The position numbers and the translations under genes are program-made. Source: JARRRD01 sp046706685 (GTDB lineage Bacteria > Nitrospirota > Thermodesulfovibrionia > Thermodesulfovibrionales > UBA6898). Taken from it: a DNA stretch of 40,794 nucleotides. Position 1 is the first letter of the stretch. Each line of letters starts with the position of its first letter. The stretch covers positions 1 through 40,794 of the forward strand of contig JBJKPE010000014.1 of the NCBI GenBank assembly GCA_046706685.1. Direction: 5' to 3'. Positions 26,299 through 34,006 of the stretch are shown one piece after another. The notes beneath the pieces are model-generated. The model had not been told where the DNA came from, did no database searches, and worked only from the letters and a program-made list of their open reading frames with translations.

Positions 26299-27063
26299 AT
26301 GGTGTCTGCATTACTTCGTGTACTGATGATCGAGGATTCCGAAGACGACCTAATACTTATCAGCCGGGAGATCAAAGGAGCAGGGTACAGTCTTACGCAT
26401 GAACGTGTCGACAACCGGGAGGCCATGAAGAAGGCTCTCGATGGGCGGAGATGGGACGTCGTTATCTCGGATTATGTAATGCCCCGGTTCAGCGGCCTGG
26501 AGGCGTTAAAGGTACTCCACGAAAGCGGACAGGATCTTCCTTTTATCATTGTTTCGGGCAAGATCGGGGAAGACACCGCCGTGGAGGCTATGAAGGCTGG
26601 TGCCCACGACTATATACTGAAGGGCAAGCTGGCGCGGCTTGTCCCGGCAATCGAGCGAGAACTCAAAGACGCCGAGACCAGGAGGCAGAGGAGACTGGCC
26701 GATGAGGCACTGAAGAGGGCTTACGAAGACCTGGAGGTGAAGGTCGCGGAGCGCACCGCCGAACTCCGGGAGGCTAACGAGACCCTCAAGGATGAGATAG
26801 AACGGCGCAAGGCCGCGCAGCAGGAGAGGGAAATTCTGATAGAGGACCTCAAACAGGCGCTTGCCGAGGTCAAGACGCTGAGCGGACTTCTTCCTATCTG
26901 CGCTTCGTGCAAAAAAATACGGGATGACAGAGGCTATTGGAGCCAGATAGAGGAATATATCAGCAGGCATTCAGAGGCCGAATTCACTCACGGAATCTGT
27001 CCCGAGTGCGCAAATAAGCTATACCCGGAATATTTCAAAAATTATCCGGCCGACAAGAACTGA
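26299..27063 (+). CDS. Response regulator with coiled coil and Cys-rich C-terminal module
   Basis: A 254-residue protein. The receiver domain (about 6-125) has E12/D13, phospho-acceptor D58 in VISDYVMP and lysine in YILKGK. A long charged coiled coil (about 125-195; AYEDLEVKVAERTAELREAN) follows. The end module reads SGLLPICASCKKIRDDRGYW and GICPECANKLYP, placing C201, C204, C234 and C237 as a likely zinc knuckle. This C-terminal module recurs on sensor and regulator proteins of Desulfobacterota and Nitrospirota but has no assigned activity. It lacks a DNA-binding helix-turn-helix, so the output is probably protein contact. No kinase gene adjoins it. The start follows GGGGAGCGGGA. Confidence 0.85.
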   Translation: MVSALLRVLMIEDSEDDLILISREIKGAGYSLTHERVDNREAMKKALDGRRWDVVISDYVMPRFSGLEALKVLHESGQDLPFIIVSGKIGEDTAVEAMKAGAHDYILKGKLARLVPAIERELKDAETRRQRRLADEALKRAYEDLEVKVAERTAELREANETLKDEIERRKAAQQEREILIEDLKQALAEVKTLSGLLPICASCKKIRDDRGYWSQIEEYISRHSEAEFTHGICPECANKLYPEYFKNYPADKN

Positions 27064-27081
27064 GGCGGTCCGGGCCGCCTC
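27062..27081. terminator. Hairpin between convergent genes
   Basis: GAGGCGG (27062-27068) pairs with CCGCCTC (27075-27081). It occupies the whole gap between two converging genes and includes part of one stop codon. There is no strong T-run, so efficiency is uncertain. Confidence 0.45.
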
Positions 27082-27261
27082 TTACTCTATGTTAAAGAAT
27101 GCGACTTCCTTGATGCCGGGGAGGTACTCGCCGACTGGCACCAGTTTTTTCCCTTCGTTTACGCAGCCTATTATTATTGTCCAGAGCTGATTGAGTTCTG
27201 CCTTTTCTCTCTCGTTTTCAGGAGTCATTTTAAGAAGTGTCCCTTCCAGTTCAATTTTCAT
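27082..27261 (-). CDS. Small hypothetical protein, 59 aa
   Basis: A 59-residue soluble protein beginning MKIELEGTLLKMTPENEREK and ending GIKEVAFFNIE. It has no membrane segment and one cysteine (IIGCVNEG). I do not recognise a family. The ATG at 27261 is supported by AAGGAGA six nt upstream; a longer reading from an earlier ATG would bury that ribosome site. It converges on the response regulator with a hairpin between them. The good ribosome site and protein-like composition argue that it is real. Confidence 0.65.
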   Translation of the reverse strand: MKIELEGTLLKMTPENEREKAELNQLWTIIIGCVNEGKKLVPVGEYLPGIKEVAFFNIE

Positions 27262-27377
27262 TCCGCGTCTCCTTATTTTTTGCAAAATATAGATACATAA
27301 AAAAATACCATATTTGGGGATAATGTCAAATTTGGCAGACCTACTCCGGGTATCCGCAAACTGCGCAAAATATGCAA

Positions 27378-27828
27378 TTATTCGGTCGTCAGGTTGTATT
27401 CTTTGACTTCCAGCCTCAGCTTTTCGAGTTCAGCCGGGTCATACCCGGAAAAAAGATAGGAAAAAACGGTGTTGTTTGTCAGAAGAGGGTCAATGGAATC
27501 AGTAATGACGCCTCGCGAGAGAAGTTCGTCCCAGCTGCGTGTCCCGGGTATCGGTGAATATTCGGTCAAGTGTATACTTTATCCCGTATCTTCCGAATTT
27601 CCTGGGAATAGTCCTCAGGCATTCGGGCTTTTCAACTGTCTCTTTGGGAAAGCTTCCGTTGCCGTATCTCTTCGTCCTGCCGGCTTCCATGCAGTCGATA
27701 AGTGCGAGTTCCACGTTATGCCCGCTCAGGAACTCGGCAACCCGCAGAAGACCCAAAGGCCTTGACCAGACATTTGCTGCTGCAAAGTCGTATATCCACG
27801 GGTTTATCAGGAGGACTCTCAGTTTCAT
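27378..27828 (-). pseudogene. B12-binding radical SAM protein, internal-deletion remnant
   Basis: Two pieces of one gene lie in different frames. The upstream piece (from ATG 27828) reads MKLRVLLINPWIYDFAAANV and WSRPLGLLRVAEFLSG, the start of the cobalamin-binding domain of the B12-binding radical SAM family. It stays recognisable to about GRYGIKYTLDR. The downstream piece, from about 27569 in another frame, reads TEYSPIPGTRSWDELLSRG and IDPLLTNNTVFSYLFSGYDP, the C-terminal end of the same family. The CxxxCxxC iron-sulfur motif and the whole barrel, about 300 codons, are missing. The junction near 27560-27575 is also frameshifted, so no functional enzyme can result. Confidence 0.8.
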
Positions 27829-27890
27829 TTAAGCATTGCAGCTGACAGTCGGCTGCAATGTTTCCTCGCATTGCGCCATATGACGCCCGG

Positions 27891-27920
27891 TTGACATAAA
27901 TTACCCTTCTTGTCTTATAT
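27891..27920 (+). promoter_or_regulatory. Candidate promoter of the GroES-like gene
   Basis: TTGACA (27891-27896) is followed after 18 bp by TTATAT (27915-27920). A perfect TATAAT overlaps at 27918-27923 but with a 21 bp spacer. No CIRCE element is present near it. Confidence 0.5.
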
Positions 27921-28005
27921 AATATAGTATGTTTTAGTATGACGCCTGATAGGGGCGGAAAATTCTGCGACTGTAATTTATTTTTATGTTATAAGGAGGC
28001 TTATT

Positions 28006-28470
28006 ATGAACATCAGGCCATTACACGACTGGGTAGTGCTCGAACCCGGGGAGGAAGAGGAAAGGTCCGCGGGAGGAATCATCATCCCCGAAGTCGCCAA
28101 GGGTAAACCGCAATGGGGCGTCGTTGTATCCGCAGGTCCCGGAGCCTACGAGAAGGAAAAAGACAGGAAGAAGGAAGATAAGAAGCGGTTCGTTGCCACG
28201 GAAGTTCAGGCGGGCGACAGGGTTTTGTACGAAAAGTACATGGCGAAGGAGTTCGAGCTGGACGGACGGAAAATAACCATGGTTCGAGAGGCCTATATCC
28301 TCGGCGTGCTGGGAGGGAGGGAGGAAAACAAAACCGCCCTTCAGAAGAAAACGACTACTGCCGTAGAGAAGCCCAGGAAGGGAACAACGGCGCTTGAGAA
28401 GCCCGAAAAAAAGTCGACCGCCATCGAAAAGACCAAAAAAACTGTTTCGAAAAAGAAAACGAAGAAATAA
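28006..28470 (+). CDS. groS: GroES co-chaperonin with lysine-rich tail
   Basis: A 154-residue protein. The first ~105 residues are a GroES fold: MNIRPLHDWVVLEPGEEEER, mobile loop SAGGIIIPEVAKGKPQWG containing the hydrophobic III that docks on GroEL, then AGDRVLYEKYMAKEFELDG. It has an extra charged insert (KEKDRKKEDKKR) in the central region. The last ~45 residues are a low-complexity basic tail built from TAxEKPxK-like repeats. Usual GroES proteins have about 95 residues. No groEL follows; a terminator does, so it is a solo gene. RBS AAGGAGG is strong. It could serve as an accessory co-chaperonin, or its tail could bind nucleic acid or acidic protein. Confidence 0.87.
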   Translation: MNIRPLHDWVVLEPGEEEERSAGGIIIPEVAKGKPQWGVVVSAGPGAYEKEKDRKKEDKKRFVATEVQAGDRVLYEKYMAKEFELDGRKITMVREAYILGVLGGREENKTALQKKTTTAVEKPRKGTTALEKPEKKSTAIEKTKKTVSKKKTKK

Positions 28471-28478
28471 GTGCCTCC

Positions 28479-28498
28479 CCGGCTGCGCCGGTTTTTTT
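28479..28498 (+). terminator. Intrinsic terminator of the GroES-like gene
   Basis: CCGGC-TGC-GCCGG followed by seven T, 8 bp after the stop codon. Confidence 0.85.
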
Positions 28499-28761
28499 GT
28501 GCCGCTGCGGGTCTGCTGAATTCGGAATAAACCGAAGTTGAACCGGATCGGGCCGGCGCAGGGGAAGTAGTTTGGGTCCGGACGGTACTGACTGAACGCC
28601 GATTTCTTTACAGTTCGCTGCTACCCGGGTATACTTTTCTAAAAAGGGCGGGACGCATCATTCCTTTCACGCCTGTTGCCTCTGCTATGACGCCCGTCAA
28701 TGCTTTGCTCTGACGATGTCTTAAGGGGCAAAGGCATCAAAGGAGAAGAAACGGAGGTTTT

Positions 28762-29826
28762 GTGAGTCATCCGACTTTGCTCCATTCGGCGGCGGTCCTC
28801 GCGGCAGCCGCTATTGCCGGGCTTGTCCTTTATTCCATTTTTTTCAGGCTTATGTCCCGCCTGGCCAGACGGACCTCGGGTATGCTGGACGATTCCCTCG
28901 TGAAGCATTGCAGAAAGCCCGCGCGAATGGTGGTCCCTCTTTCGGCGCTCTACCTGTCGCTTCAGTTTGTTTCGATTTCCGGCGAGCTGGACAAACCGCT
29001 CGGAAGAGTCATCGGCGTACTCCTTGTATTCTCAGTCGCCTGGCTTCTCATAAGGCTGACGTCTGTTCTCGAGGACCTGATCCTCAGTAGGTACGACATC
29101 AGCGACAAAGACAATCTGAGGGCGAGAAAAATATATACTCAGTTCCGCATTATCAAGAAAATACTTATCGTTGCAATAGTGGTAGTGGCAGTTTCCGCAA
29201 TTCTCATGGGCTTTGAGCAGTTCCGCCGGCTGGGAACAGGAATACTCGCATCCGCGGGGCTTGCGGGAATAATTGCAGGACTGGCCGCCCGCCCGGCACT
29301 ATCGAATCTGATAGCCGGAATCCAGATTGCCCTGACCGAGCCGATCAGGCTGGAGGACGTGGTGATAGTTGAGAACGAATGGGGATGGATTGAAGAAATA
29401 GCCTTGACGTATGTGGTGGTGCGTACATGGGACCTCCGCCGGTTAATAGTGCCGATAAGTTATTTTCTGGAAAAACCCTTTCAGAACTGGACGAGGAAGA
29501 CCGCCGACCTGATAGGCTCTGCGTACCTGTATGTGGACTATACTGTCCCTGTGGAGCAGGTAAGGGGAGAACTTCGGCGCATACTTAAGAATTCGACATA
29601 CTGGAAAGGGACCGTCTCGGCGCTCCAGGTTGTCGACGCGACTGAAAAGTCGATGCAGCTCCGGGCCATAATGGACGCTGCAAATTCCTCGGATGCCTGG
29701 AACCTGCGCTGCGAGGTGAGGGAAAAACTCATCGATTTTGTGAGACGTAACTATCCTGAATCCCTTCCCGTGATGAGGGCCGAATTAATGGCGAAGAGTG
29801 AGAAAAAGACCGGTGCGGAAAGCTAG
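28762..29826 (+). CDS. MscS-family mechanosensitive ion channel
   Basis: A 354-residue membrane protein with about five hydrophobic segments in the first 190 residues. The pore-lining helix and following beta domain read GILASAGLAGIIAGLAARPA, LSNLIAGIQIALTEPIRLED, VVIVENEWGWIEEIALTYVV and RTWDLRRLIVPISYF, the MscS core. It would open under membrane tension to release solutes during osmotic downshock. The glycine/alanine packing helix carries ARP where many members have AKD. Start is GTG 28762 with ACGGAGG ahead. It stands alone, with 291 bp of featureless sequence upstream after the GroES terminator. Confidence 0.92.
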   Translation: MSHPTLLHSAAVLAAAAIAGLVLYSIFFRLMSRLARRTSGMLDDSLVKHCRKPARMVVPLSALYLSLQFVSISGELDKPLGRVIGVLLVFSVAWLLIRLTSVLEDLILSRYDISDKDNLRARKIYTQFRIIKKILIVAIVVVAVSAILMGFEQFRRLGTGILASAGLAGIIAGLAARPALSNLIAGIQIALTEPIRLEDVVIVENEWGWIEEIALTYVVVRTWDLRRLIVPISYFLEKPFQNWTRKTADLIGSAYLYVDYTVPVEQVRGELRRILKNSTYWKGTVSALQVVDATEKSMQLRAIMDAANSSDAWNLRCEVREKLIDFVRRNYPESLPVMRAELMAKSEKKTGAES

Positions 29827-30112
29827 CATGCATGTCTTTACTCTTCCTCACTTAAAGCGAGCGCCTCTTTTCATCGGTAGAATAAAACCGGCCCGCTAAT
29901 CACTCTCAAAAAAGCATTTTGACCATGGATAGCACGTATGGGCCCGGACCTTAACCCGAATATTCGTGAACGCGCGGCGGGACGGAGGCCCCTCCTTCTT
30001 AGCTTCGCTCCGGGGCTTTTGCAGTCTTATTTCATGCGGTTCATAGTGGTGCGAGCGGTGGGACCGGAAATATTCGGAAGGCTTTTCCTGTGAAAGATAA
30101 TATAATGGAATT
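29827..30112. other. Intergenic region before the ChaN-like gene
   Basis: 286 bp with no supported gene. Two loosely similar stretches, around 29957-29985 and 30048-30080, each contain an AATATTCG and a GCGGGACGG/GTGGGACCGG block, which could be old repeat debris. Confidence 0.4.
30101..30106 (+). promoter_or_regulatory. TATAAT -10 directly before the chaN-like gene
   Basis: A perfect TATAAT ends 6 bp before the ATG at 30113, again placing the expected transcription start at the start codon. No -35 is clear. Confidence 0.4.
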
Positions 30113-30970
30113 ATGAAAGGGAGAGCAAAATTCCTCATTGTTCTGGTTGCTGTCTTTGCGCTGTTTGAGATGGAGGCGATGCGGGGTTCTGTGCCGGAGC
30201 ATGTGTACCGTGTCAGAGACGGAGAGGAGATCAGCTTCGGGCAGATGATCGACGACCTGAAACAGGTGCAGCTCATATTTATTGGCGAGTTTCATAATGA
30301 CAAACTGCATCACGAGTGGGAGTTGGACGTTATAAAGGCCCTTTACAGTAGCGGCCTGCCCATTTCGGTCGGTTTTGAGATGTTTCAGGCGGGGAGCCAG
30401 GCGGAACTTGATCAGTGGGTGGACGGGAAAATGGACCCCGCCGTATTTATGCAGGTATACGACAAGAACTGGGACATGCCGTGGGCTCTGTATAGGGACA
30501 TATTTTATTATTTGAGGGACCATAGAATTCCGGCCATTGCACTCAATCTGCCCTGGAGCATCTCTACAAAAGTGGCCAAGTCAGGCTTCTCTTCACTCAC
30601 GGACGAGGAATTGGCGCAGCTTCCGCCCGGTATCAGCTGCTCGGTGGATGAGAAATACATGGCCTTCATACGCCGCGCGTACGCCGCCCATGGGATCCCC
30701 GAGAAAGGGTTCGATCATTTCTGTGAAGCACAGGTCCTCTGGGACAAGACGATGGCGTGGCATGCCGTCAAATACCTCGAAAAGCACCCTGACAGGAAGG
30801 TCATAGTGCTGACCGGAACGGGGCATGCGTGGAAAAGCGGCATTCCACAACAGGTAAGCAATATGTGGGGGGGCCTCTCTTACCGCGTGATACTTCCCGA
30901 GGTCGCCGACGACATAGATCCGGGACATATCGGGATATCGGACGCTGACTATATTCTTCTGAAAAACTGA
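30113..30970 (+). CDS. chaN: ChaN family haem-binding protein
   Basis: A 285-residue exported protein of the ChaN / Cofac_haem_bdg family. An N-terminal hydrophobic segment (FLIVLVAVFALFEM) is followed by the family motifs IFIGEFHNDKLHH, SVGFEMFQ, IALNLPWSIS, FDHFCEAQVLWDKTMAW and IVLTGTGHAWKSG. There is no clear lipobox cysteine after the signal, so it may be soluble in the periplasm or membrane-anchored rather than a lipoprotein. Relatives bind haem in a stacked dimer and take part in haem or iron uptake. No TonB receptor is nearby. The fairly close sensor kinase with haem sites is suggestive but not proof of a link. It converges on the cation efflux gene 60 bp away. Confidence 0.88.
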   Translation: MKGRAKFLIVLVAVFALFEMEAMRGSVPEHVYRVRDGEEISFGQMIDDLKQVQLIFIGEFHNDKLHHEWELDVIKALYSSGLPISVGFEMFQAGSQAELDQWVDGKMDPAVFMQVYDKNWDMPWALYRDIFYYLRDHRIPAIALNLPWSISTKVAKSGFSSLTDEELAQLPPGISCSVDEKYMAFIRRAYAAHGIPEKGFDHFCEAQVLWDKTMAWHAVKYLEKHPDRKVIVLTGTGHAWKSGIPQQVSNMWGGLSYRVILPEVADDIDPGHIGISDADYILLKN

Positions 30971-31030
30971 TAAGGGAAGACAAGGAGGACGATGGCCGGA
31001 AGAAAGAGTGGAGCATGGAGCGCTTGCCCC

Positions 31031-31930
31031 TCAGTGATGGTGGGTGTCGGCGGATCCCCGTATATTGCAATAAAGACCGTTTGCCTCGCATTCCGCGCAC
31101 TCCATCTGTATTACCGAGTGCTTGATCCCGATGTCCGACAGTCTGTGCTCGATCTCGTGCCTGATCCTGTCCGCCACGCTGATTTTCTGGTCAGGGACCT
31201 GTACGTGGCCTGAAAAGGCCGGCATCCCGTGCCCGATGGACCATATATGGACGTCGTGTACGCATATTACGCCTGGTATTTCAGAAATCAGGCGGGAGAC
31301 CTCTTCCGCGTGTAAATCTGCGGGGCTCAATTCAAGGAAAACCCAAAGCGATTCCTTAATGACCCGGCTTCCTCCCCATATTATTACGATGCCGACGAAT
31401 CCGCCGGCCACCGGATCGGCCAGGGCCCAGCCGGTAAATTTGATCGTAAGTGCGGCGAGTATTACCCCCGCAGAGGAAATCGTGTCTCCAAGGACATGCA
31501 GCCACGCGCTTTTCAAATTCAGGTCCTTATGACCACTGCCCAGTATCCATGCCATCAGGAGGTTCCCGGCGAGACCGCCCGATGCGACAATAAGCATCAG
31601 CGAGGAATTGACTATCGGAGGCGACTGGAAGCGTCTGTACGTTTCGACAAAGATGAAGATTGCGATGACTACGAGACTGGCGCCGTTGATAAGGGCGGCG
31701 AGCAGGCCGATCCTCTGGTATCCATACGTTGCCCTGTAATCCGAAGGCTTCTTCATGATCAGAGCGGCGACAAGACTCAGGCCGAGGGCGAAGACATCCG
31801 TGAACATATGCCCCGCATCGCTCAGAAGGGAAAGGCTGTTGCTGAGTATTCCCCCAACCACTTCCGCGATTAGTATGACCAGCGTCACGGCAAGACTCCA
31901 GATCAGTCTTTTCTCGGATGTGTGGCTCAT
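31031..31930 (-). CDS. Cation diffusion facilitator (CzcD/ZitB-like)
   Basis: A 299-residue efflux protein with six membrane segments. The two metal-binding HxxxD pairs are present: SLLSDAGHMFTDVFALG in segment two and SAWLHVLGDTISSAG in segment five. The cytoplasmic C-terminal domain has IPGVICVHDVHIWSIGHG, and the protein ends with CAECEANGLYC and a terminal HHH, extra metal ligands. It would export zinc, cadmium, cobalt or a related divalent ion in exchange for protons. It lies 66 bp downstream of the haem-sensor kinase on the same strand, so the two may be co-transcribed. The exact metal cannot be decided, although HxxxD in both sites is the zinc-type pattern. Confidence 0.92.
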   Translation of the reverse strand: MSHTSEKRLIWSLAVTLVILIAEVVGGILSNSLSLLSDAGHMFTDVFALGLSLVAALIMKKPSDYRATYGYQRIGLLAALINGASLVVIAIFIFVETYRRFQSPPIVNSSLMLIVASGGLAGNLLMAWILGSGHKDLNLKSAWLHVLGDTISSAGVILAALTIKFTGWALADPVAGGFVGIVIIWGGSRVIKESLWVFLELSPADLHAEEVSRLISEIPGVICVHDVHIWSIGHGMPAFSGHVQVPDQKISVADRIRHEIEHRLSDIGIKHSVIQMECAECEANGLYCNIRGSADTHHH

Positions 31931-31996
31931 TTGACATCCCCTGTTTGTCTAATGTCCGGTCGTGCCGTTGTCATTGCAATATCCCGCAGCCCTGCT

Positions 31997-33799
31997 TCAT
32001 ATCTCCTTGTCCTTTATCTTCTGATAGAATTCGCATTTCTGGCAGCTTTCATATTTTTGGGCAAATGTGCCCTGGGCCTTTCCCTCGCAGAATGTCCCTG
32101 CCACCGCCCAGCAGGTGCGGCCGAAGTTCGGATAGGCCGGGCATTTGAGGGCGGAGTCCTGGTCTCTTCCGCATTTCATGTACTCCCAGCATTTCTCCTG
32201 CATGGAGTCCTCTTCACTTTGGAATGGAAAATAGAGGCTGATCGTCGCCCCCTTGCCCCCTGCGCTTTCTGCCTTGATAAGTCCGCCGTGCTCCTCGATT
32301 ATTTTTCTGGTTATGGAGAGGCCGAGGCCTGTCCCGTGAATCTCTTTCGTCGAAAAAAAGGGCTCGAAGATCAGTGGCAGTTTTTCTTCAGGTATTCCAG
32401 GGCCGGTATCGGAAACCCTCAAAAAGACGTATGTCACATCGTTGATCTCCTCATGACCCTCCGATATCGTCAACGTGCCGCCCTGCTGCATTGCATCCAT
32501 CGCATTGGTGACGAGATTGGTGAGAGCCTGCTTCACCTGGTCCTTGTCGATCAGGACGGGGGGAAGATTTTCCGCTATCTGAACATCGACTTCTATCGAC
32601 TGTTCTCTGCAGATGCCTTCGTATACCTTGATGACTTCGTGGACGGCCTCCTCCAGAGGACGCCTTTCAAGGTGAGACCTCGCGTCCCGCGAAAAAGTCA
32701 GGACATCCTTCAATATTTTTTCGAGCCTGTCCACTTCCGTAATGACGATTTCCGCATATTCCTTTTGTTTTTCGCCATCGACGATTTTGTATAGCCTGTG
32801 AGCAAACCCTCCCACCGCGGTGAGGGGATTTCTTATCTCGTGTGCCACGTCTGCGGTAAGTCTGCCCAGAGAAGCGAGCTTTTCCGCCTGAAACAGTTTA
32901 TCCTGAGACTTTTTCAGTTCGGCGACCTTCTTCGCCACCTCCGATTCAAGCGTCTGCGCCCAGCTATCCGCCTTTTCCCTGGCGGCTTCGAGATCTTTGG
33001 TCATCAGATTGAAGGTAGCGGCGAGCACGCCTATCTCATCCTCCGACTCAATGACGACCTTTTGTTCCAAATTACCGGCTGAGACTTTCTTCATGCCATC
33101 CGACAGAGTCGAGACGGGCTTCAGGATAAACTGCCTGAGAACAAGATAAATAATAAGTGAACTTACTATCATCAGGCTCATGGCATAGGCCGTCATCTCT
33201 ATGGTCTGTACGTCAATTTTCTTGTCCAGTGAGGAAAGCGAAAAATCAGTGTCCAGAATGCCGAGGACTTTCTGCCCTGACAGATGTACGTGGCAGGCTG
33301 CCGTATAACAGGAGGGTTCGTTGTATATGGGATCCACGTAAGTGAGAATTCTGTGCCCGTCCTTACTGGTGTAAGTAACCCACTGTCTGTTGTTCATCAG
33401 GGTCGCAACGGGTTTTTCCGGGTTGCTGTGGCAGCCCGCACAGGCAAATGATGTCCGGTCCACGAAGGTCCCTATCTCCTGCCGCCGGGATGAGTAGAAA
33501 ACCGTCCCCCTGCTGTCGAATATGCGTATTCTCCTGATACCTTCGGAAGACCCTATGCCCTCTATCGTGTGCTGTATGGGCACCCTGTTAAAGGTGAGCA
33601 TGTTGTAATGTACGCTTTTCTTGACCAAGTCGGAGTATGACGAAGTGTATTCTATGGCGTTGGACATGAGGTTTTTCTTGTTCTGGCTGATGAGCCAATA
33701 CCACGATATGCCGCCCCCGACGAAGATGATAAGACCAATGGCGACAATTAGCTTGCCGGCAAGTGATTTCTTTACGCTGTCCAGAAAGTTCATCATCAC
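31997..33799 (-). CDS. Membrane sensor histidine kinase with two c-haem motifs and two-CW domain
   Basis: A 600-residue protein. Transmembrane helices at about 16-38 and 200-222 bracket a periplasmic sensor. The sensor contains CAGCH (120-124), a standard c-haem site, and CYTAACH (164-170), a CX4CH variant. A HAMP domain (about 220-275) and coiled coil lead to HisKA with H320 in VAHEIRNPLTAVGG. The HATPase has DTGPGIPEEKL and TGLGLSI. After the kinase comes a two-CW domain (about 535-598: CWEYMKCG, GRTCWAVAGTFCEGK, CQKCEFY) on the cytoplasmic side. It probably reads redox state, nitric oxide or another haem ligand. No response regulator adjoins it on this strand. The start may be GTG 33799 or the following ATGs. 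Confidence 0.92.
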   Translation of the reverse strand: MMMNFLDSVKKSLAGKLIVAIGLIIFVGGGISWYWLISQNKKNLMSNAIEYTSSYSDLVKKSVHYNMLTFNRVPIQHTIEGIGSSEGIRRIRIFDSRGTVFYSSRRQEIGTFVDRTSFACAGCHSNPEKPVATLMNNRQWVTYTSKDGHRILTYVDPIYNEPSCYTAACHVHLSGQKVLGILDTDFSLSSLDKKIDVQTIEMTAYAMSLMIVSSLIIYLVLRQFILKPVSTLSDGMKKVSAGNLEQKVVIESEDEIGVLAATFNLMTKDLEAAREKADSWAQTLESEVAKKVAELKKSQDKLFQAEKLASLGRLTADVAHEIRNPLTAVGGFAHRLYKIVDGEKQKEYAEIVITEVDRLEKILKDVLTFSRDARSHLERRPLEEAVHEVIKVYEGICREQSIEVDVQIAENLPPVLIDKDQVKQALTNLVTNAMDAMQQGGTLTISEGHEEINDVTYVFLRVSDTGPGIPEEKLPLIFEPFFSTKEIHGTGLGLSITRKIIEEHGGLIKAESAGGKGATISLYFPFQSEEDSMQEKCWEYMKCGRDQDSALKCPAYPNFGRTCWAVAGTFCEGKAQGTFAQKYESCQKCEFYQKIKDKEI

Positions 33800-34006
33800 G
33801 GTAACTCAATCGCTTATAACTTATATTACCTGAAATACCCGGCCAAGGTAATCGGCCCGCCACCGGCGGAGGAATAGAAAATTAGGAAAATAAACCTTAC
33901 AGGTGCATAAATCCGTCAGGAGAGGGCGTGTGTCAGAAGAAAGACCTGATTCAGCGACAACTTAACCGTTGCTTCATCATGTTTTAACATTCTGCCCGCA
34001 TCATAA

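Noticed and set aside
27829..28005. CIRCE heat-shock operator before the GroES-like gene
   Set aside because: No TTAGCACTC / GAGTGCTAA inverted repeat is present.
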